Assembly (NCBI RefSeq): GCF_000337535.1
Contig: NZ_AOIP01000003.1
Span: 24,806 to 88,805, forward strand
DNA length: 64,000 nt
From: Natrialba aegyptia DSM 13077
GTDB lineage: Archaea > Halobacteriota > Halobacteria > Halobacteriales > Natrialbaceae
Reading direction: 5' to 3'
The notes beneath the pieces were generated by a model. That model did no database searches and was not told the DNA's origin. It saw nothing but the letters and a program-made list of their open reading frames with translations. The translations under genes and the position numbers were made by a program. Shown here piece by piece: positions 34,533 to 43,864 of the stretch (position 1 is its first letter; every line of letters begins with the position of its first letter).

Positions 34533-37190
34533 TTACGAGTCGATTTCGACCGTCTGCTCGGCGACGTTGACCGCGTAGCCGCTCGTCGTCGTCCGCTCGT
34601 GGGTGACCGAGATTTCGACCTGGACCTCCGAGTCGATCTCGATCTCTTCCTTTGCGATTTTCTCGAAGAGGTCGTAGAGTTCGCCGGGGTCCTCGGCGCT
34701 GTAGTACTCGCCGCCGGTTTCTTCGGCCCAGTCGGTGAGTTTTCCTTCGGGAATCGAATCTCCTGCGTCACCGTGGAGTCCGACCGTGTACAGCGTAACA
34801 TTGTCATTTTTCGCTCGATCAACTTGGGTGTCCATGACCGAATCACCGTTGCCACTGTTTTTCCCGTCACTCAAGAGAATCGAAATCCGCTCTTGGCCAT
34901 CCTTCCCTCTGCTATCGTAGTCGTCAAGTGCCTTCTCGAGACCGGATCCCATATTCGTCCCGCCGTAGGCGTTTCCGACGACGTTCTCCCTGGCTGCGTC
35001 GAGGTCGCCGTCCAGATGGTGAAGGGTGTTCCCGTCAGTATCGAACTCGTAGACACCGGCCCGATCGCCCTCCGATTCGTTCATCAGATCGATGAAATTC
35101 GTCGTTGCGTTGACTCGTTCTCCAGTTGGGTCATTTCCTGAATGGCTATAGAAACCGAGATCGCCTCTCTCATTACAATATGGTCCAATGCAGGTTCTAT
35201 CGAGAACTCGTACTTTATCCCAGTTACTTGGATGAGCGTAATCTTCTTGATATGTTAATATTTCTGTTTCTCCTGTTGTAGTATTCTTGACTTCTATATC
35301 ATGTTGTATCCAATCGCCGAAGAAGCTCTCAGTATGGGTATTTCGAAATGCTTCATCGATTTCGTCTGGGATTAGTTCCCAATCATTACCAGTTATTCTA
35401 ATCTCATTCTGGGGTGTATATGTGCCGCCATAGGTGTTGTGCGGCCCCATCGACCCGGAACTGTCGAGGATGAACGTCGCGTCGATCGGCGGTCTGGATT
35501 CGCCGTACTCGAAGAGGAGATCCTCGTCGCCGTCCGAAAACGGCGTGTCCGTCCGCAGCGACCGGTCGAAGTTGATGTTGACGTTATCCTCAATGCCAAT
35601 ATCGTTGCCGGCGACGATCGCCCCGTCGATGGTCGTTCCACCATCAATCTGTACGTTCGCACCCGGCGCGTAGATGACGCCCTGGAAGTCGCCGTCGACC
35701 GTGACCGTCGAGTCGTTCGTCGCGTAAATCCACAGCGAGGACGCCCGGTCGTCCGGGTGGATCTCGACGTTGGAGACATCGACGTTTCCATCGACGTAGA
35801 AACTCGTTTGATTATCGCCGTAGACGTCGACGCCCGAGAGTTCGAGATCGTCCTCGACACCAACGTGGATGTTGCCGTCGCTCGAATCGAGCGTACTGAT
35901 ACTGTTGCCGTCGTTTTCGAGACCTTCGTAGATTCCTGCGGTAACGCTTCCACCGGCTGTGGAGTCGCTGCGCAGATACTCGTCGAGTAGCGTGTCTATC
36001 TCGTCGTTGATCGAGTCGATGCTCGTATAGGAAGATGAAAGTTCAGTGGCAAGCGCCTGTTCGTGTGCATCGAGCCAGTAGGCGTTGTCCTCTTCGAACG
36101 GCCGTCCCTGTGGACCGGGATCCACGGACACGCCGTAGCCGATCTGTGAGATCGTCGGATTCCCTTTCGATCCGAGTTCACCGTTGACGACGGGAATTCC
36201 ATCGATATTCGCGTGGTTCTGGAGGTCGTAGTTCTCGTAATCCGCGAGGAGAAGATCGTTCGTGACGTTTTGGGTTGACTGATGATCGTCGTATGCGGTC
36301 ACCGTCAGCGGCGAATCGACCGTCTTGTCCGACCCTGAAACGTACAGTCCGCCATAAACTGTCGGCTCGATATCGACGAGATTCGCGAGCGGCGTCTCGC
36401 CGTCGACGCCGGCGACGACCGTAACCGTTTGCTGGTCTTCCTCGTGGCAGATAATATTCGTCGTGACCTGCGTCGCCGGCTTGCAGTCGTGTCCGGGAAC
36501 GTTCGCCTCGTCGGTCGCGTTGAACTCGTCTTTCAGAAAGTCGTACCAGCCGTTGTGGTACGCGCTATCCGATACTTCGACCGTGACGTAGTTCACGTAC
36601 TCGAGTTCATCGCCGCGAAGATCGAACTCCTGTGTGGTACCCGATTCGACGGTGTGTTCACCGGAGCCGACGGCTCCCTCGACTGTTGTCGGTGAGAGGT
36701 CGAGTCGACCGACCTGTTCGCCGTCGGCCATCTCGGTGTAATATCTGATATTCGGATCCGCAACCGCCTGGGCACGATTATTGTCGATGCGCCAGACACC
36801 GCCCGCCTGATAGGCGAACTCGTTTCCGGCTTCGTCGGTCGAGACGATCGTCTTGAGATCGATTGAGGTCTCATTACTCGCGTATCCATCGGAGATATTA
36901 ACCGTCAATTTGCCGTCCATAACCAGTTCGCTATCACCGCCCAGATAGACCGTTTCTTTGGTATCGTTTTGCAACCCGGCTGAGGAGAGATCGCTATCGA
37001 ACTGTTTGAGTTCTTGCTCCGTTTTCTCAGCGTGGGTCTCCCCCGATATCGCATCGAGTGCGCCTGAGCCGACCATCAACACAAGACCCGCCCCGATAAA
37101 CACCATCGCGAAAAGCAAGATCACACCGAGTACCGGTGTGACCCCGCGGTCCCCGTCCCCGTTTGCTGAATGAGCTGCCACACCTTTCAT
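34533..37190 (-). CDS. Pilin-like surface protein with vWA domain and bactofilin-like region
   Basis: An 885-residue exported protein. Its N-terminus is an archaeal type IV pilin-like signal: DRGVTPVLGVILLFAMVF (from about residue 14) is a hydrophobic segment with a short charged leader. A long beta-rich ectodomain follows, with many NxS/T sites; a repetitive segment VDGDFQGVIYAPGANVQI (residues about 490-520) resembles polymer-forming DUF7305-type sequences. Near residue 575 a von Willebrand A domain begins with a perfect metal-ion site DSSGSMG and includes LSDGKNSGNG. Adhesion or pilus-tip function is inferred. Confidence 0.82.
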   Translation of the reverse strand: MKGVAAHSANGDGDRGVTPVLGVILLFAMVFIGAGLVLMVGSGALDAISGETHAEKTEQELKQFDSDLSSAGLQNDTKETVYLGGDSELVMDGKLTVNISDGYASNETSIDLKTIVSTDEAGNEFAYQAGGVWRIDNNRAQAVADPNIRYYTEMADGEQVGRLDLSPTTVEGAVGSGEHTVESGTTQEFDLRGDELEYVNYVTVEVSDSAYHNGWYDFLKDEFNATDEANVPGHDCKPATQVTTNIICHEEDQQTVTVVAGVDGETPLANLVDIEPTVYGGLYVSGSDKTVDSPLTVTAYDDHQSTQNVTNDLLLADYENYDLQNHANIDGIPVVNGELGSKGNPTISQIGYGVSVDPGPQGRPFEEDNAYWLDAHEQALATELSSSYTSIDSINDEIDTLLDEYLRSDSTAGGSVTAGIYEGLENDGNSISTLDSSDGNIHVGVEDDLELSGVDVYGDNQTSFYVDGNVDVSNVEIHPDDRASSLWIYATNDSTVTVDGDFQGVIYAPGANVQIDGGTTIDGAIVAGNDIGIEDNVNINFDRSLRTDTPFSDGDEDLLFEYGESRPPIDATFILDSSGSMGPHNTYGGTYTPQNEIRITGNDWELIPDEIDEAFRNTHTESFFGDWIQHDIEVKNTTTGETEILTYQEDYAHPSNWDKVRVLDRTCIGPYCNERGDLGFYSHSGNDPTGERVNATTNFIDLMNESEGDRAGVYEFDTDGNTLHHLDGDLDAARENVVGNAYGGTNMGSGLEKALDDYDSRGKDGQERISILLSDGKNSGNGDSVMDTQVDRAKNDNVTLYTVGLHGDAGDSIPEGKLTDWAEETGGEYYSAEDPGELYDLFEKIAKEEIEIDSEVQVEISVTHERTTTSGYAVNVAEQTVEIDS

Positions 37191-37578
37191 TGGCTGACTC
37201 TATTTATTACTTATACTTAAAATGTAGTGTATACGCGCAGGAAATAGTTAAGAAGCGACCACTCTCACGACCGATCGATGACGCGGTTTTCGGTTCGAAA
37301 ACGAGGAGCCGTTGAGTGGAGAACGGTTGCTGCTAGAGTGGTCACTGAACGACAGCGCCACCCGGTGGCACAGCCGTCGTACGATCGGTGCGTAACCTGT
37401 TTCAGTTTACGAGAGAGTTCGAACCCGGCGCCGTTGCTGACCAGCCGGTCAAATAATGATACTGGGGTATAGAACGCCTTTCAGCGCATTTTGAGTTGGA
37501 TATTATAGTGTATTTTAAAAGAGAGTCCACTCGGGAGAGGCTCAACTTTTATACTGCTGGGAGCTTTCGATTCGTAAT
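37191..37578. other. Intergenic region with degraded repeat and promoter
   Basis: A 388-base gap between the divergent surface protein gene and the regulator gene. It contains a degraded copy of the palindromic element (37333-37410), an A+T-rich run near 37500-37520 and a TATA-like CTTTTATA at 37546-37553, about 27-30 bases before ATG 37579. No other gene is seen. Confidence 0.55.
37333..37410. repeat. MITE-like palindromic repeat, degraded copy
   Basis: The order of blocks matches the copies at 6507 and 52628: CACTGAA near the left end, CAGCCGTCGTACGATCGGTG in the middle and TGTTTCAGTT at the right end. The terminal inverted repeats have decayed and the left internal arm (GCCACCCGGTGGC) differs. 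It is interpreted as an old copy of the same family. Confidence 0.55.
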
Positions 37579-37872
37579 ATGGTAGATACCGATCTGGAGG
37601 AAATCGAAGACTTGCCTCCGAGCGCCAAACTCGTTTTCAAGGTTCTCGAGTACGACGGGCCGCTCACCCAGAAGCAAATCGTCGAGGAGTCGATGCTCTC
37701 GGCTCGGACGGTCCGATATGCACTGGAACGGCTCGAGGAGATCGGAACCGTTGATGAGGACATCTATTTCGCGGACGCTCGTCAAAGCCTCTACCGACTG
37801 ACGGATCCCGTTGCTGCCGATGGCAATGGCGTCGATGAGTCGCCGAAGAAAGACGCCTGCTGTGCGGAGTAA
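37579..37872 (+). CDS. Winged-helix regulator with C-terminal CC motif
   Basis: A 97-residue DNA-binding protein. The helix-turn-helix spans LTQKQIVEESMLSARTVRYALERLEEIGTV (residues about 29-58), followed by a wing strand (VDEDIYFADARQSLYRL). It ends in KKDACCAE, whose paired cysteines could bind a metal or respond to redox. It is divergent from the surface vWA gene and could regulate it. Start supported by the TATA spacing. Confidence 0.8.
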   Translation: MVDTDLEEIEDLPPSAKLVFKVLEYDGPLTQKQIVEESMLSARTVRYALERLEEIGTVDEDIYFADARQSLYRLTDPVAADGNGVDESPKKDACCAE

Positions 37873-38118
37873 CGCGCGATGTCGACGGGCTGAGACGACC
37901 GCGTTCATCGGGAGCGGCCGAACATAGACCGGTTTCGTCGGGATGAAACGCGAAGATGTCTCGACCACTCGCCCGAAAGCGCCTCGAATGACTTCCCGAA
38001 GACGGGGTACTGCACTAATACTGTTTCCGCGAGTTCATCGCTGGCTATTCGATCGGCCGTTCGGTTGCCGGATCGGTGAGAACGGCAGGATTATTTCGAC
38101 TGAGTGATGACTCGCGCT

Positions 38119-38532
38119 ATGGATAAGGAAACCCTACCGCGCTGGGGGTGGTTGCTGGTCGGACTGTTCGTGGCGGCGATGACCGCGAATCTGTTCAACC
38201 TTCTTGTGCTCGGCCGGGCCGGATTTCCCGAGGAGTATCGGGTTATCACCGTCATCACGGCGATGGCACCGGTATTGATCTACGTCGGTGTCTGGTACGA
38301 CGAGGAGCGCCAGCAGTACTGGGAGCAGTCACGGGCACATATCGTCGGCGATGTCGTCTTTCTCCTCTCCGGTGCGGCGATCGGGTCGGCGATTGCGATC
38401 GTTGCCGTCGCCGACTTCGGTCTCCGGCAGTTTCTGCAGGATATCCTGGCGATGGTTACCGGGTTCATGCTCGCGTGGGGGCTGTTCTGGTGGCGGAACC
38501 CGGCCCTGTATCGGTCCGAAACTGACCAGTGA
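38119..38532 (+). CDS. Hypothetical four-helix membrane protein
   Basis: A 137-residue protein with four hydrophobic segments (about residues 8-30, 42-56, 72-96 and 108-125) and the charged loop DEERQQYWEQSRAH. No functional motif is recognised. ATG 38119 is chosen; upstream in-frame ATG 38107 and GTG 38104 are possible. It is convergent with nadE. Confidence 0.6.
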   Translation: MDKETLPRWGWLLVGLFVAAMTANLFNLLVLGRAGFPEEYRVITVITAMAPVLIYVGVWYDEERQQYWEQSRAHIVGDVVFLLSGAAIGSAIAIVAVADFGLRQFLQDILAMVTGFMLAWGLFWWRNPALYRSETDQ

Positions 38533-38630
38533 GGCCGGAATTGGCGAACGCCGTCGAGTTCAGAAGACGGGTTGTCGACCCGATTCAGAGCGGCTGCATA
38601 CCGGCAATTCGGATCGGCTGCACACCGGCG

Positions 38631-39521
38631 TTACAGCGGGGTTCGGAGGTGGTCGAGTCCCGGCGTCGGTGGCAGGGTTCGTTTGTGCTCGGTTTCCGCG
38701 GAGAGCCACGCGATCGCTCGCGCAGTTTCTCCGTCGAGGTCGAGTTCGGCTGCGGCGTCGGTGACCGAGCGGTCGTCGTCGACGAGTCGTCGCAGCAGTG
38801 GGTCGATCGTTTCGTAGGAGGCACCGAGTTCACCGGCGTCGGTCTGGTCGGCCCAGAAGCCCGCGGTCGGGGGCTTGCTGATGATCCGTCGTGGGATTCC
38901 GATCCGCGCTGCGAGTGCGCGGACTTCGGTTTTGTAGAGGTCGCCGATCGGGTAGGCGTCGGCTGCGCCGTCGCCGTATTTGGTGAAGTAGCCGAGGAGG
39001 AGTTCCGAGCGATTCGCGGTCCCGAGCACGAGCCGGTGTTCGCGGTTCGCCGCGTAGTAGGCACAGCACATCCGGAGGCGTGCGATCACGTTCCCGAGTT
39101 CACAATTTCGCTCGTGCGGGCGGTCGCCGTCGTCGATCCGTGATTCGAGTTCGCTCGTGACGGTTTCTTTGAACGCGTCGAGAAGCGGCCGGAGCTGAAT
39201 CTCGGTGAACTCCATGCCGAGCCCGTCGGCGATGGTCCGGGCGTCGCGGGCGTCTGCACGTTCGGCTTTGTGACAGGGGAGGGCGAGTCCGAGGACGTTG
39301 TCAGCACCCAGCGCCTCGACGGCCAGGGCAGCCGTGACGGTCGAGTCGATGCCGCCGCTCATGGCGACGACGGCGCCGTCGGCGCTTGCATCGTCGACGA
39401 GCGTTTGAATCGACTGAACGATCCGCGACTGAACCGTTTCGAGCCGGCCTCGATCCATAATGAACGATTCGGGCGGTGCCTCCGTCTCTGTGGGGACGCT
39501 TGTACTACTTTCAGCACACAT
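38631..39521 (-). CDS. nadE: NH3-dependent NAD+ synthetase
   Basis: A 296-residue NadE that amidates deamido-NAD using ATP and free ammonia (no glutaminase domain). The PP-loop SGGIDS is at residues 55-60; RLRMCCAYYAAN, LGTANRSELLLGYFTKYGDGA and a C-terminal KPPTAGFWADQTDAGELG complete the active site pattern. The listed start is ATG 39521; an internal ATG at 39458 lies at the conserved N-terminus and may be the true start. Confidence 0.92.
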   Translation of the reverse strand: MCAESSTSVPTETEAPPESFIMDRGRLETVQSRIVQSIQTLVDDASADGAVVAMSGGIDSTVTAALAVEALGADNVLGLALPCHKAERADARDARTIADGLGMEFTEIQLRPLLDAFKETVTSELESRIDDGDRPHERNCELGNVIARLRMCCAYYAANREHRLVLGTANRSELLLGYFTKYGDGAADAYPIGDLYKTEVRALAARIGIPRRIISKPPTAGFWADQTDAGELGASYETIDPLLRRLVDDDRSVTDAAAELDLDGETARAIAWLSAETEHKRTLPPTPGLDHLRTPL

Positions 39522-39770
39522 AGTGCATCAACACCATTGTTTTGACAGTATATTCAAACATCCGTCTCATATATATGACTACCCCTTAAACAGCTAGTAG
39601 TCCTTCCCCGTGTGTCAGTTACTTACCGGCGACTATCGCCATCCGGCACCGTCGAACTGCCGTCACGGTTTCGAAACCGGCCACTCTGCGGACGGGAGAC
39701 CCGTCACGCTCCGCGTTATCATAGCGAAATGAACACAATTATACTCAACCACTACACACGGTGATCAAAT
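39522..39770. other. Upstream region of nadE, no gene seen
   Basis: About 250 bases with two A+T-rich runs (near 39560 and 39735), the first likely the nadE promoter. No coding frame with haloarchaeal codon use is visible until the remnant starting at 39771. Confidence 0.45.
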
Positions 39771-39932
39771 GTCGACGCCGACGGCGAGCCCTGGTGGGGT
39801 GTCCCGCCGCTCGCGGAACTCGGCTGCGGCGCTATACTTGAACTCGTCGGTGACCGCCTCGTCGCGATCTCCGACGGGCGCATGTACGGTCTGCACAAGA
39901 AACCGGGGCGGCGATACACGCTCTTCTCGTGA
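39771..39932 (+). pseudogene. Short coding remnant without start codon
   Basis: Fifty-three codons in strong haloarchaeal style, reading ...DADGEPWWGVPPLAELGCGAIL, LVGDRLVAISDGRMYGLHKK and ending YTLFS before TGA. The frame is closed upstream by a stop eight bases before and has no start codon. It looks like the C-terminal end of a lost protein (a beta-rich end such as a propeller blade); family not identified. Confidence 0.4.
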
Positions 39933-39991
39933 GCCGTGAGCCGGGAGCAGTGAGCCGTGAGCCGTAGGCCGTGAGTTGGGAGTCGGTAACC
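39930..39991. repeat. Short degenerate tandem repeat
   Basis: About three imperfect copies of a 21-base unit built from TGAGCCGTGAGCC and related words, directly after the remnant frame. Intergenic and convergent-side, no coding role. Confidence 0.6.
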
Positions 39992-40001
39992 GGTAGTCGT
40001 C

Positions 40002-41327
40002 CTACAGCGGAATCGCGCCCAACAGTAGCGCGACCGCGAGGATGATCGACGACGGGATGACCATCAGCGGCAGCGTGAACTTGATGTGCTCTCCGAGTTC
40101 GACGCCGGCCAGGCCGATGAGGAGGTACGTGGCTCCCGTGAACGGTGAGACGGGGAAGCCGACGGTTTGGCCGACGAGCGAGGCGCGGACGACCGCGACG
40201 GGGTCGTGTCCGTACGCGGCGCTCGTTTCGGCGAAGACGGGAAGCACGCCGAAGTAGAAGGCGTCCGGGCTGAACAGCAACCGTGCGGGCAGCGAGACGA
40301 CCGCGACGATGAGCGGCAGTTGCGAGCCGAGTACGTCCGGAATGAGATAGACCAGTATATTGGCCATTTCCGTGATCATCCCGCTCTCTTCGAGGACGCC
40401 GATGAGGACGCCGGCGGCGAAGAGGATGCCGACGTAGGTCATCACGTCGGGGGCGTAGGATTCGAGCACCTCCTTTTGCTTCTCGTACTCCGGCACGTTC
40501 ACGAGCAGTGCGATAACGACGCCGATCATGAACGAGACTTCCGGCGACGTGATTCCTGCGATAAGAACGCCGAGGACGGCGACCGTGAGGGCGAAATTGA
40601 ACCACCACTTCCAATCGACCGAAACCTCGCGGCCGTCCACTGCGTCGTCGATCAGCGACTCTTCGTCGACGCCGTCGAACGCGGTTACCGCGTCCAGATT
40701 CTCCCGAATCCGCCGGCCGTAGTAGGCGCTGATGCCGAAGACGGAGAGCATGCCTGCGACCTGTGCGGGGATCATCGGGTTGAACACGTTCGAGATCGTC
40801 GCCGGATCGATCGCCGCGACGCCGCGAACGACCTGCCCGCCCCACGGGACCATGTTCATCGTCCCGGCGGTCAGCGCGACGAGCGCGGCGAGGATTTTCC
40901 GATCGATGTCGAGCGCATCGTACAGCGGGAGCATCGCCGGAATCGTGATCAGCATCGTCGTTGCGCCGGCCCCGTCCAGGTGGGTGACCATCGCGAGGCC
41001 GACGGTTCCGATCGTGAGCAACGCCGGTTTGTCGATGATGCTACTTACGATGCGCGAGATGAACGGGTCGAAGAGTCCGCTGTCCCGCATGATACTGAAG
41101 TACCAGACGGCGAACGCGAACATCGCCGTAATGGCGACGATCCCTTGCAACCCTTCTTCCGCAAACGTCGCGAGTTCGTCCGGCGAGAACCCAGCGAGCA
41201 AGGCGGCAACCGTTGGAACGATAATTAGTGTCGGGATTACGTAGAGTTGCTTTCGTATGACAAGAAAAAGAATGAGGAATATAGCACTGTAGCCGATAAC
41301 TCCGAGCATCAAGCCAGATACTGCCAT
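40002..41327 (-). CDS. CitMHS-family divalent-ion/citrate-type transporter
   Basis: A 441-residue inner membrane transporter with about 12 helices. Family markers are VTHLDGAGATTMLITIPAMLPLY (residues about 97-119) and the second half-repeat VSLPARLLFSPDAFYFGVLPV. CitMHS members import citrate complexed with divalent metal ions together with protons; the actual substrate here is unproven. ATG 41327 is preferred: a TATA-like CATAAAAAT lies 23-31 bases upstream (41350-41358), matching a leaderless transcript, and the upstream ATG at 41375 would add an atypical cysteine-rich N-terminus. Confidence 0.85.
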   Translation of the reverse strand: MAVSGLMLGVIGYSAIFLILFLVIRKQLYVIPTLIIVPTVAALLAGFSPDELATFAEEGLQGIVAITAMFAFAVWYFSIMRDSGLFDPFISRIVSSIIDKPALLTIGTVGLAMVTHLDGAGATTMLITIPAMLPLYDALDIDRKILAALVALTAGTMNMVPWGGQVVRGVAAIDPATISNVFNPMIPAQVAGMLSVFGISAYYGRRIRENLDAVTAFDGVDEESLIDDAVDGREVSVDWKWWFNFALTVAVLGVLIAGITSPEVSFMIGVVIALLVNVPEYEKQKEVLESYAPDVMTYVGILFAAGVLIGVLEESGMITEMANILVYLIPDVLGSQLPLIVAVVSLPARLLFSPDAFYFGVLPVFAETSAAYGHDPVAVVRASLVGQTVGFPVSPFTGATYLLIGLAGVELGEHIKFTLPLMVIPSSIILAVALLLGAIPL

Positions 41328-41633
41328 GTATATCGACAGCCAATAACAGCATAAAAATCCACACATATATCCCAAGATATACGATATCTGTCTACGTCAC
41401 ATTTTGCTGCCAGCGACAGGTGATGTCGTACCCGGTACTCGACCGCGCTCCGACCGCACTGCGGTGAGTTTCGCTCGATTACGTCGTCGGAAGAGTGACC
41501 GCGTCGGTCGCCGTACTTACGGGCGCCCGCCATCCGAACTCGAAGACACAGGGGCGTCTTCGGACGGGTTCAGTTACAACATCTACGCTAAAAGAACCGC
41601 TCGCTCGGAGTCACTCGCTCGCGGTACAATACA
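41328..41633. other. Intergenic region before duplicated fragment
   Basis: About 306 bases. It holds the promoter of the CitMHS gene (A+T-rich to about 41395) and then ordinary G+C-rich DNA up to the start of a duplicated segment at 41581. No gene is seen. Confidence 0.45.
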
Positions 41634-41725
41634 CTACGAAGGGACGATCGTGATCGGGTCTTTCCGGTCGATCGCCTGCTCGAGTTCGTCCGCGATGGCG
41701 CTGCCGCGCGAGACCTGGATCTCAC
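41581..41725. repeat. Duplicate of sequence flanking the PIN-ATPase 3' end
   Basis: This block repeats 41785-41930 with an offset near 204 bases: both begin ATCTACGCTAAAA, continue CGCTCGCTCGGAGTCACTCGCTC, TACAATACACTACGA and run into the C-terminal codons of the PIN-ATPase. Differences are scattered single bases and a few small indels. The two copies are direct repeats. Confidence 0.85.
41634..41723 (-). pseudogene. Orphan copy of the last 29 codons of the PIN-ATPase gene
   Basis: Reading leftward, 29 codons plus TAG encode exactly the same residues as the end of the PIN-ATPase gene (EIQVSRGSAIADELEQAIDR, then KDPITIVPS), although several codons differ synonymously. The frame upstream of these codons does not continue the protein. 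Best explained as the leftover tail of an earlier or divergent copy after recombination. Confidence 0.8.
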
Positions 41726-41839
41726 ACGCGTACCTTTTTCTCGTCGGGTTCGCTCGTTTCACTCGCTCACCGCTCCTCCAAAAAATCTACGCTAAAAAAG
41801 AGCCGCTCGCTCGGAGTCACTCGCTCACGGTACAATACA

Positions 41840-43732
41840 CTACGAGGGAACGATCGTGATCGGATCTTTCCGATCGATCGCCTGCTCGAGTTCGTCCGCG
41901 ATGGCGCTGCCGCGCGAGACCTGTATTTCGCCGCCGCGGCTCACCGTTGCGGTGAAGAGATAGTCGCCGCCGGCCTGGACTTCGACGGTTTCACCGTGGT
42001 TGCCGTCGACGGGGATGACGATGTGTCGGGAGGTGATCTCGGGGGTGACCATTTGGCCTGCGGCCTGGCCGCCGCTTCCGGTACCGGCACCGCCACCGCT
42101 GCCGTTTGCACTGGCTCCGGCCCCGGCCCCGTAGTTCGGGTTCTCGTCGTGGGTCCGCACGTCGATGTCGATCCCGAGTCGGTTTTCGATGTCCGTGATC
42201 CGGCCGCCGCCCTTGCCGATGACCGTCGAGATGTCGTCCTCCTCGACGTAGACGACGGCTCTGTCTTGACCCTTGAGGAGGACGTCGACGTAGCCGCGGG
42301 CGACCGAGCGGATCTCGCGTTCGATCTCCTGCTTGGCGATGCGGTCGACGCCGGACTCGCTGCCGGGACCGCCCTCCTCGTCTTTGAGCGGGACGGTGAC
42401 GACCTGGCGGTTGAAGGTGTAGATCTCGTACTCTGGGTCGCCGGTCTCGAAGTTCGTAACCTGAATCACGGGGCGGGCCAGGTCCTCCTCGGTGAGTCCG
42501 GCGGGGACCTTGACCTCCGTGCGCACGTCGTAGACGGTTTCGACCTCGCCGGCCTCGATGTAGACGACGGTGTCGACGACCTGGGGGATCATCCCGAGTT
42601 CGACGCGACCGACGAGGCGCTGGAGTGCGTCGATCGGCCGGGTCGCGTGGACGACGCCGATCATACCGACGCCGGCCAGGCGCATGTCCGCGAAGACCTC
42701 GAAGTCGTCGGTCTTGCGAACCTCGTCGTAGATGGTGTAGTCGGGTCGGACCATCAACAGGGCGTCCGCGGTTTTGGCCATCTCGCCGCCGAGTTCAGTG
42801 TACTGGGTGATCTCGGGGCCGACCTGGAGGTCGCGGGGCTTTTCCATCGTCTTGACGGCGTAGTCGTGGTTCGAGATGTACCGGGCGACTGCCTGGGCGA
42901 AGGTCGACTTCCCGGCTCCGGGGGCACCGGAGATGAGGACGCCGCGCTGGCGCTCCAGCAGGCGATCCTTCAACTCTTCGGCGTTCTCGTAGTCTTCGAT
43001 GTCCGTCTGGGCGATCGGCCGGACGGCGGTGATCTCGATGCCGTCCGCAAACGGCGGGCGGCCGATGGCGATCCGGTAGTCCCGAAACTGGACGATCTTC
43101 ATGCCCGGTTCCGAGAGTTCGATGAAGCCCTCGGGGGACTCCTTCGCGCCGTCGACGACCTCGCGGGCGTACTCGTCCATCGTGGCCTCATCAAGTGGTT
43201 CGTCGGCGATCTCCTCGTAGCGCATCTCGCCGAGTTCGCCGCGCTTTGCCATCGGGACCGTGTTCGTTTTCAGGTGGACGCTCATCGTCGACTCGTCGAA
43301 GTAGTTCTCGACGGTGAGCGTGCCCACGTCGACCTCGCGGGTTTCCGGGGCGACGTGTTGGACATCGAGCCCCTTCGCCTCGGCGACCTCGGCCTGGACG
43401 ATGTCGCTCGTCAGGAAGGTCGCGTCGAGGTCCTCGGCTACGTCGCGAATGAGCGCGTCGATCTCGCCCTCGGAGGCGTGGCCGCGCTCGATGGCGTTCG
43501 GCCGCTCGCCGACGTACTCGAGTTCGATGACGCCGTCGTCGGCGAGATCGGCCAGGCGCTGGAGCTCCTCCAGGCCGTCCCAGCCGGTCTCGATGCCGTC
43601 GTTCGCCTGCGCCTCGAGTTCCGCGACGACCGCTTCCGGTACCGAGATCGTCGCTCCCTCGAACTGCCCATCGTCAATCGTCGCCGAAACGCGGCCGTCG
43701 ATGACCACGCTCGTATCCGGCACGACGTTCAT
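41840..43732 (-). CDS. PIN domain-ATPase-KH protein (VapC-PilT-like fusion)
   Basis: A 630-residue protein common in archaea. Residues 1-130 are a PIN domain (MNVVPDTSVVIDGR with Asp6, acidic partners at EGEIDALIRD and ATFLTSDIVQAE). Residues about 225-470 form a PilT/VirB11-like ATPase with Walker A GAPGAGKST, and the C-terminus has a KH domain (VIGKGGGRITDIENRLGID) before a Gly/Ala-rich linker and a TRAM-like final domain. It is suggested to act in RNA processing. Start ATG 43732 is fixed by the PIN N-terminus. It is divergent from the M20 peptidase. A duplicate of its tail lies 117 bases beyond its stop. Confidence 0.9.
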   Translation of the reverse strand: MNVVPDTSVVIDGRVSATIDDGQFEGATISVPEAVVAELEAQANDGIETGWDGLEELQRLADLADDGVIELEYVGERPNAIERGHASEGEIDALIRDVAEDLDATFLTSDIVQAEVAEAKGLDVQHVAPETREVDVGTLTVENYFDESTMSVHLKTNTVPMAKRGELGEMRYEEIADEPLDEATMDEYAREVVDGAKESPEGFIELSEPGMKIVQFRDYRIAIGRPPFADGIEITAVRPIAQTDIEDYENAEELKDRLLERQRGVLISGAPGAGKSTFAQAVARYISNHDYAVKTMEKPRDLQVGPEITQYTELGGEMAKTADALLMVRPDYTIYDEVRKTDDFEVFADMRLAGVGMIGVVHATRPIDALQRLVGRVELGMIPQVVDTVVYIEAGEVETVYDVRTEVKVPAGLTEEDLARPVIQVTNFETGDPEYEIYTFNRQVVTVPLKDEEGGPGSESGVDRIAKQEIEREIRSVARGYVDVLLKGQDRAVVYVEEDDISTVIGKGGGRITDIENRLGIDIDVRTHDENPNYGAGAGASANGSGGGAGTGSGGQAAGQMVTPEITSRHIVIPVDGNHGETVEVQAGGDYLFTATVSRGGEIQVSRGSAIADELEQAIDRKDPITIVPS

Positions 43733-43864
43733 ACGGGACGTTGGTTTCCCGACGGCAATAAGGGTGTCCTCGCGACGGCATCCGTGTCCAGGCCAGATCG
43801 GGCGACGGTTTCGGCCGGTGTTACAGCCGGTGCAATCAACACGCTCGCCGCCGTATCCCATCCC

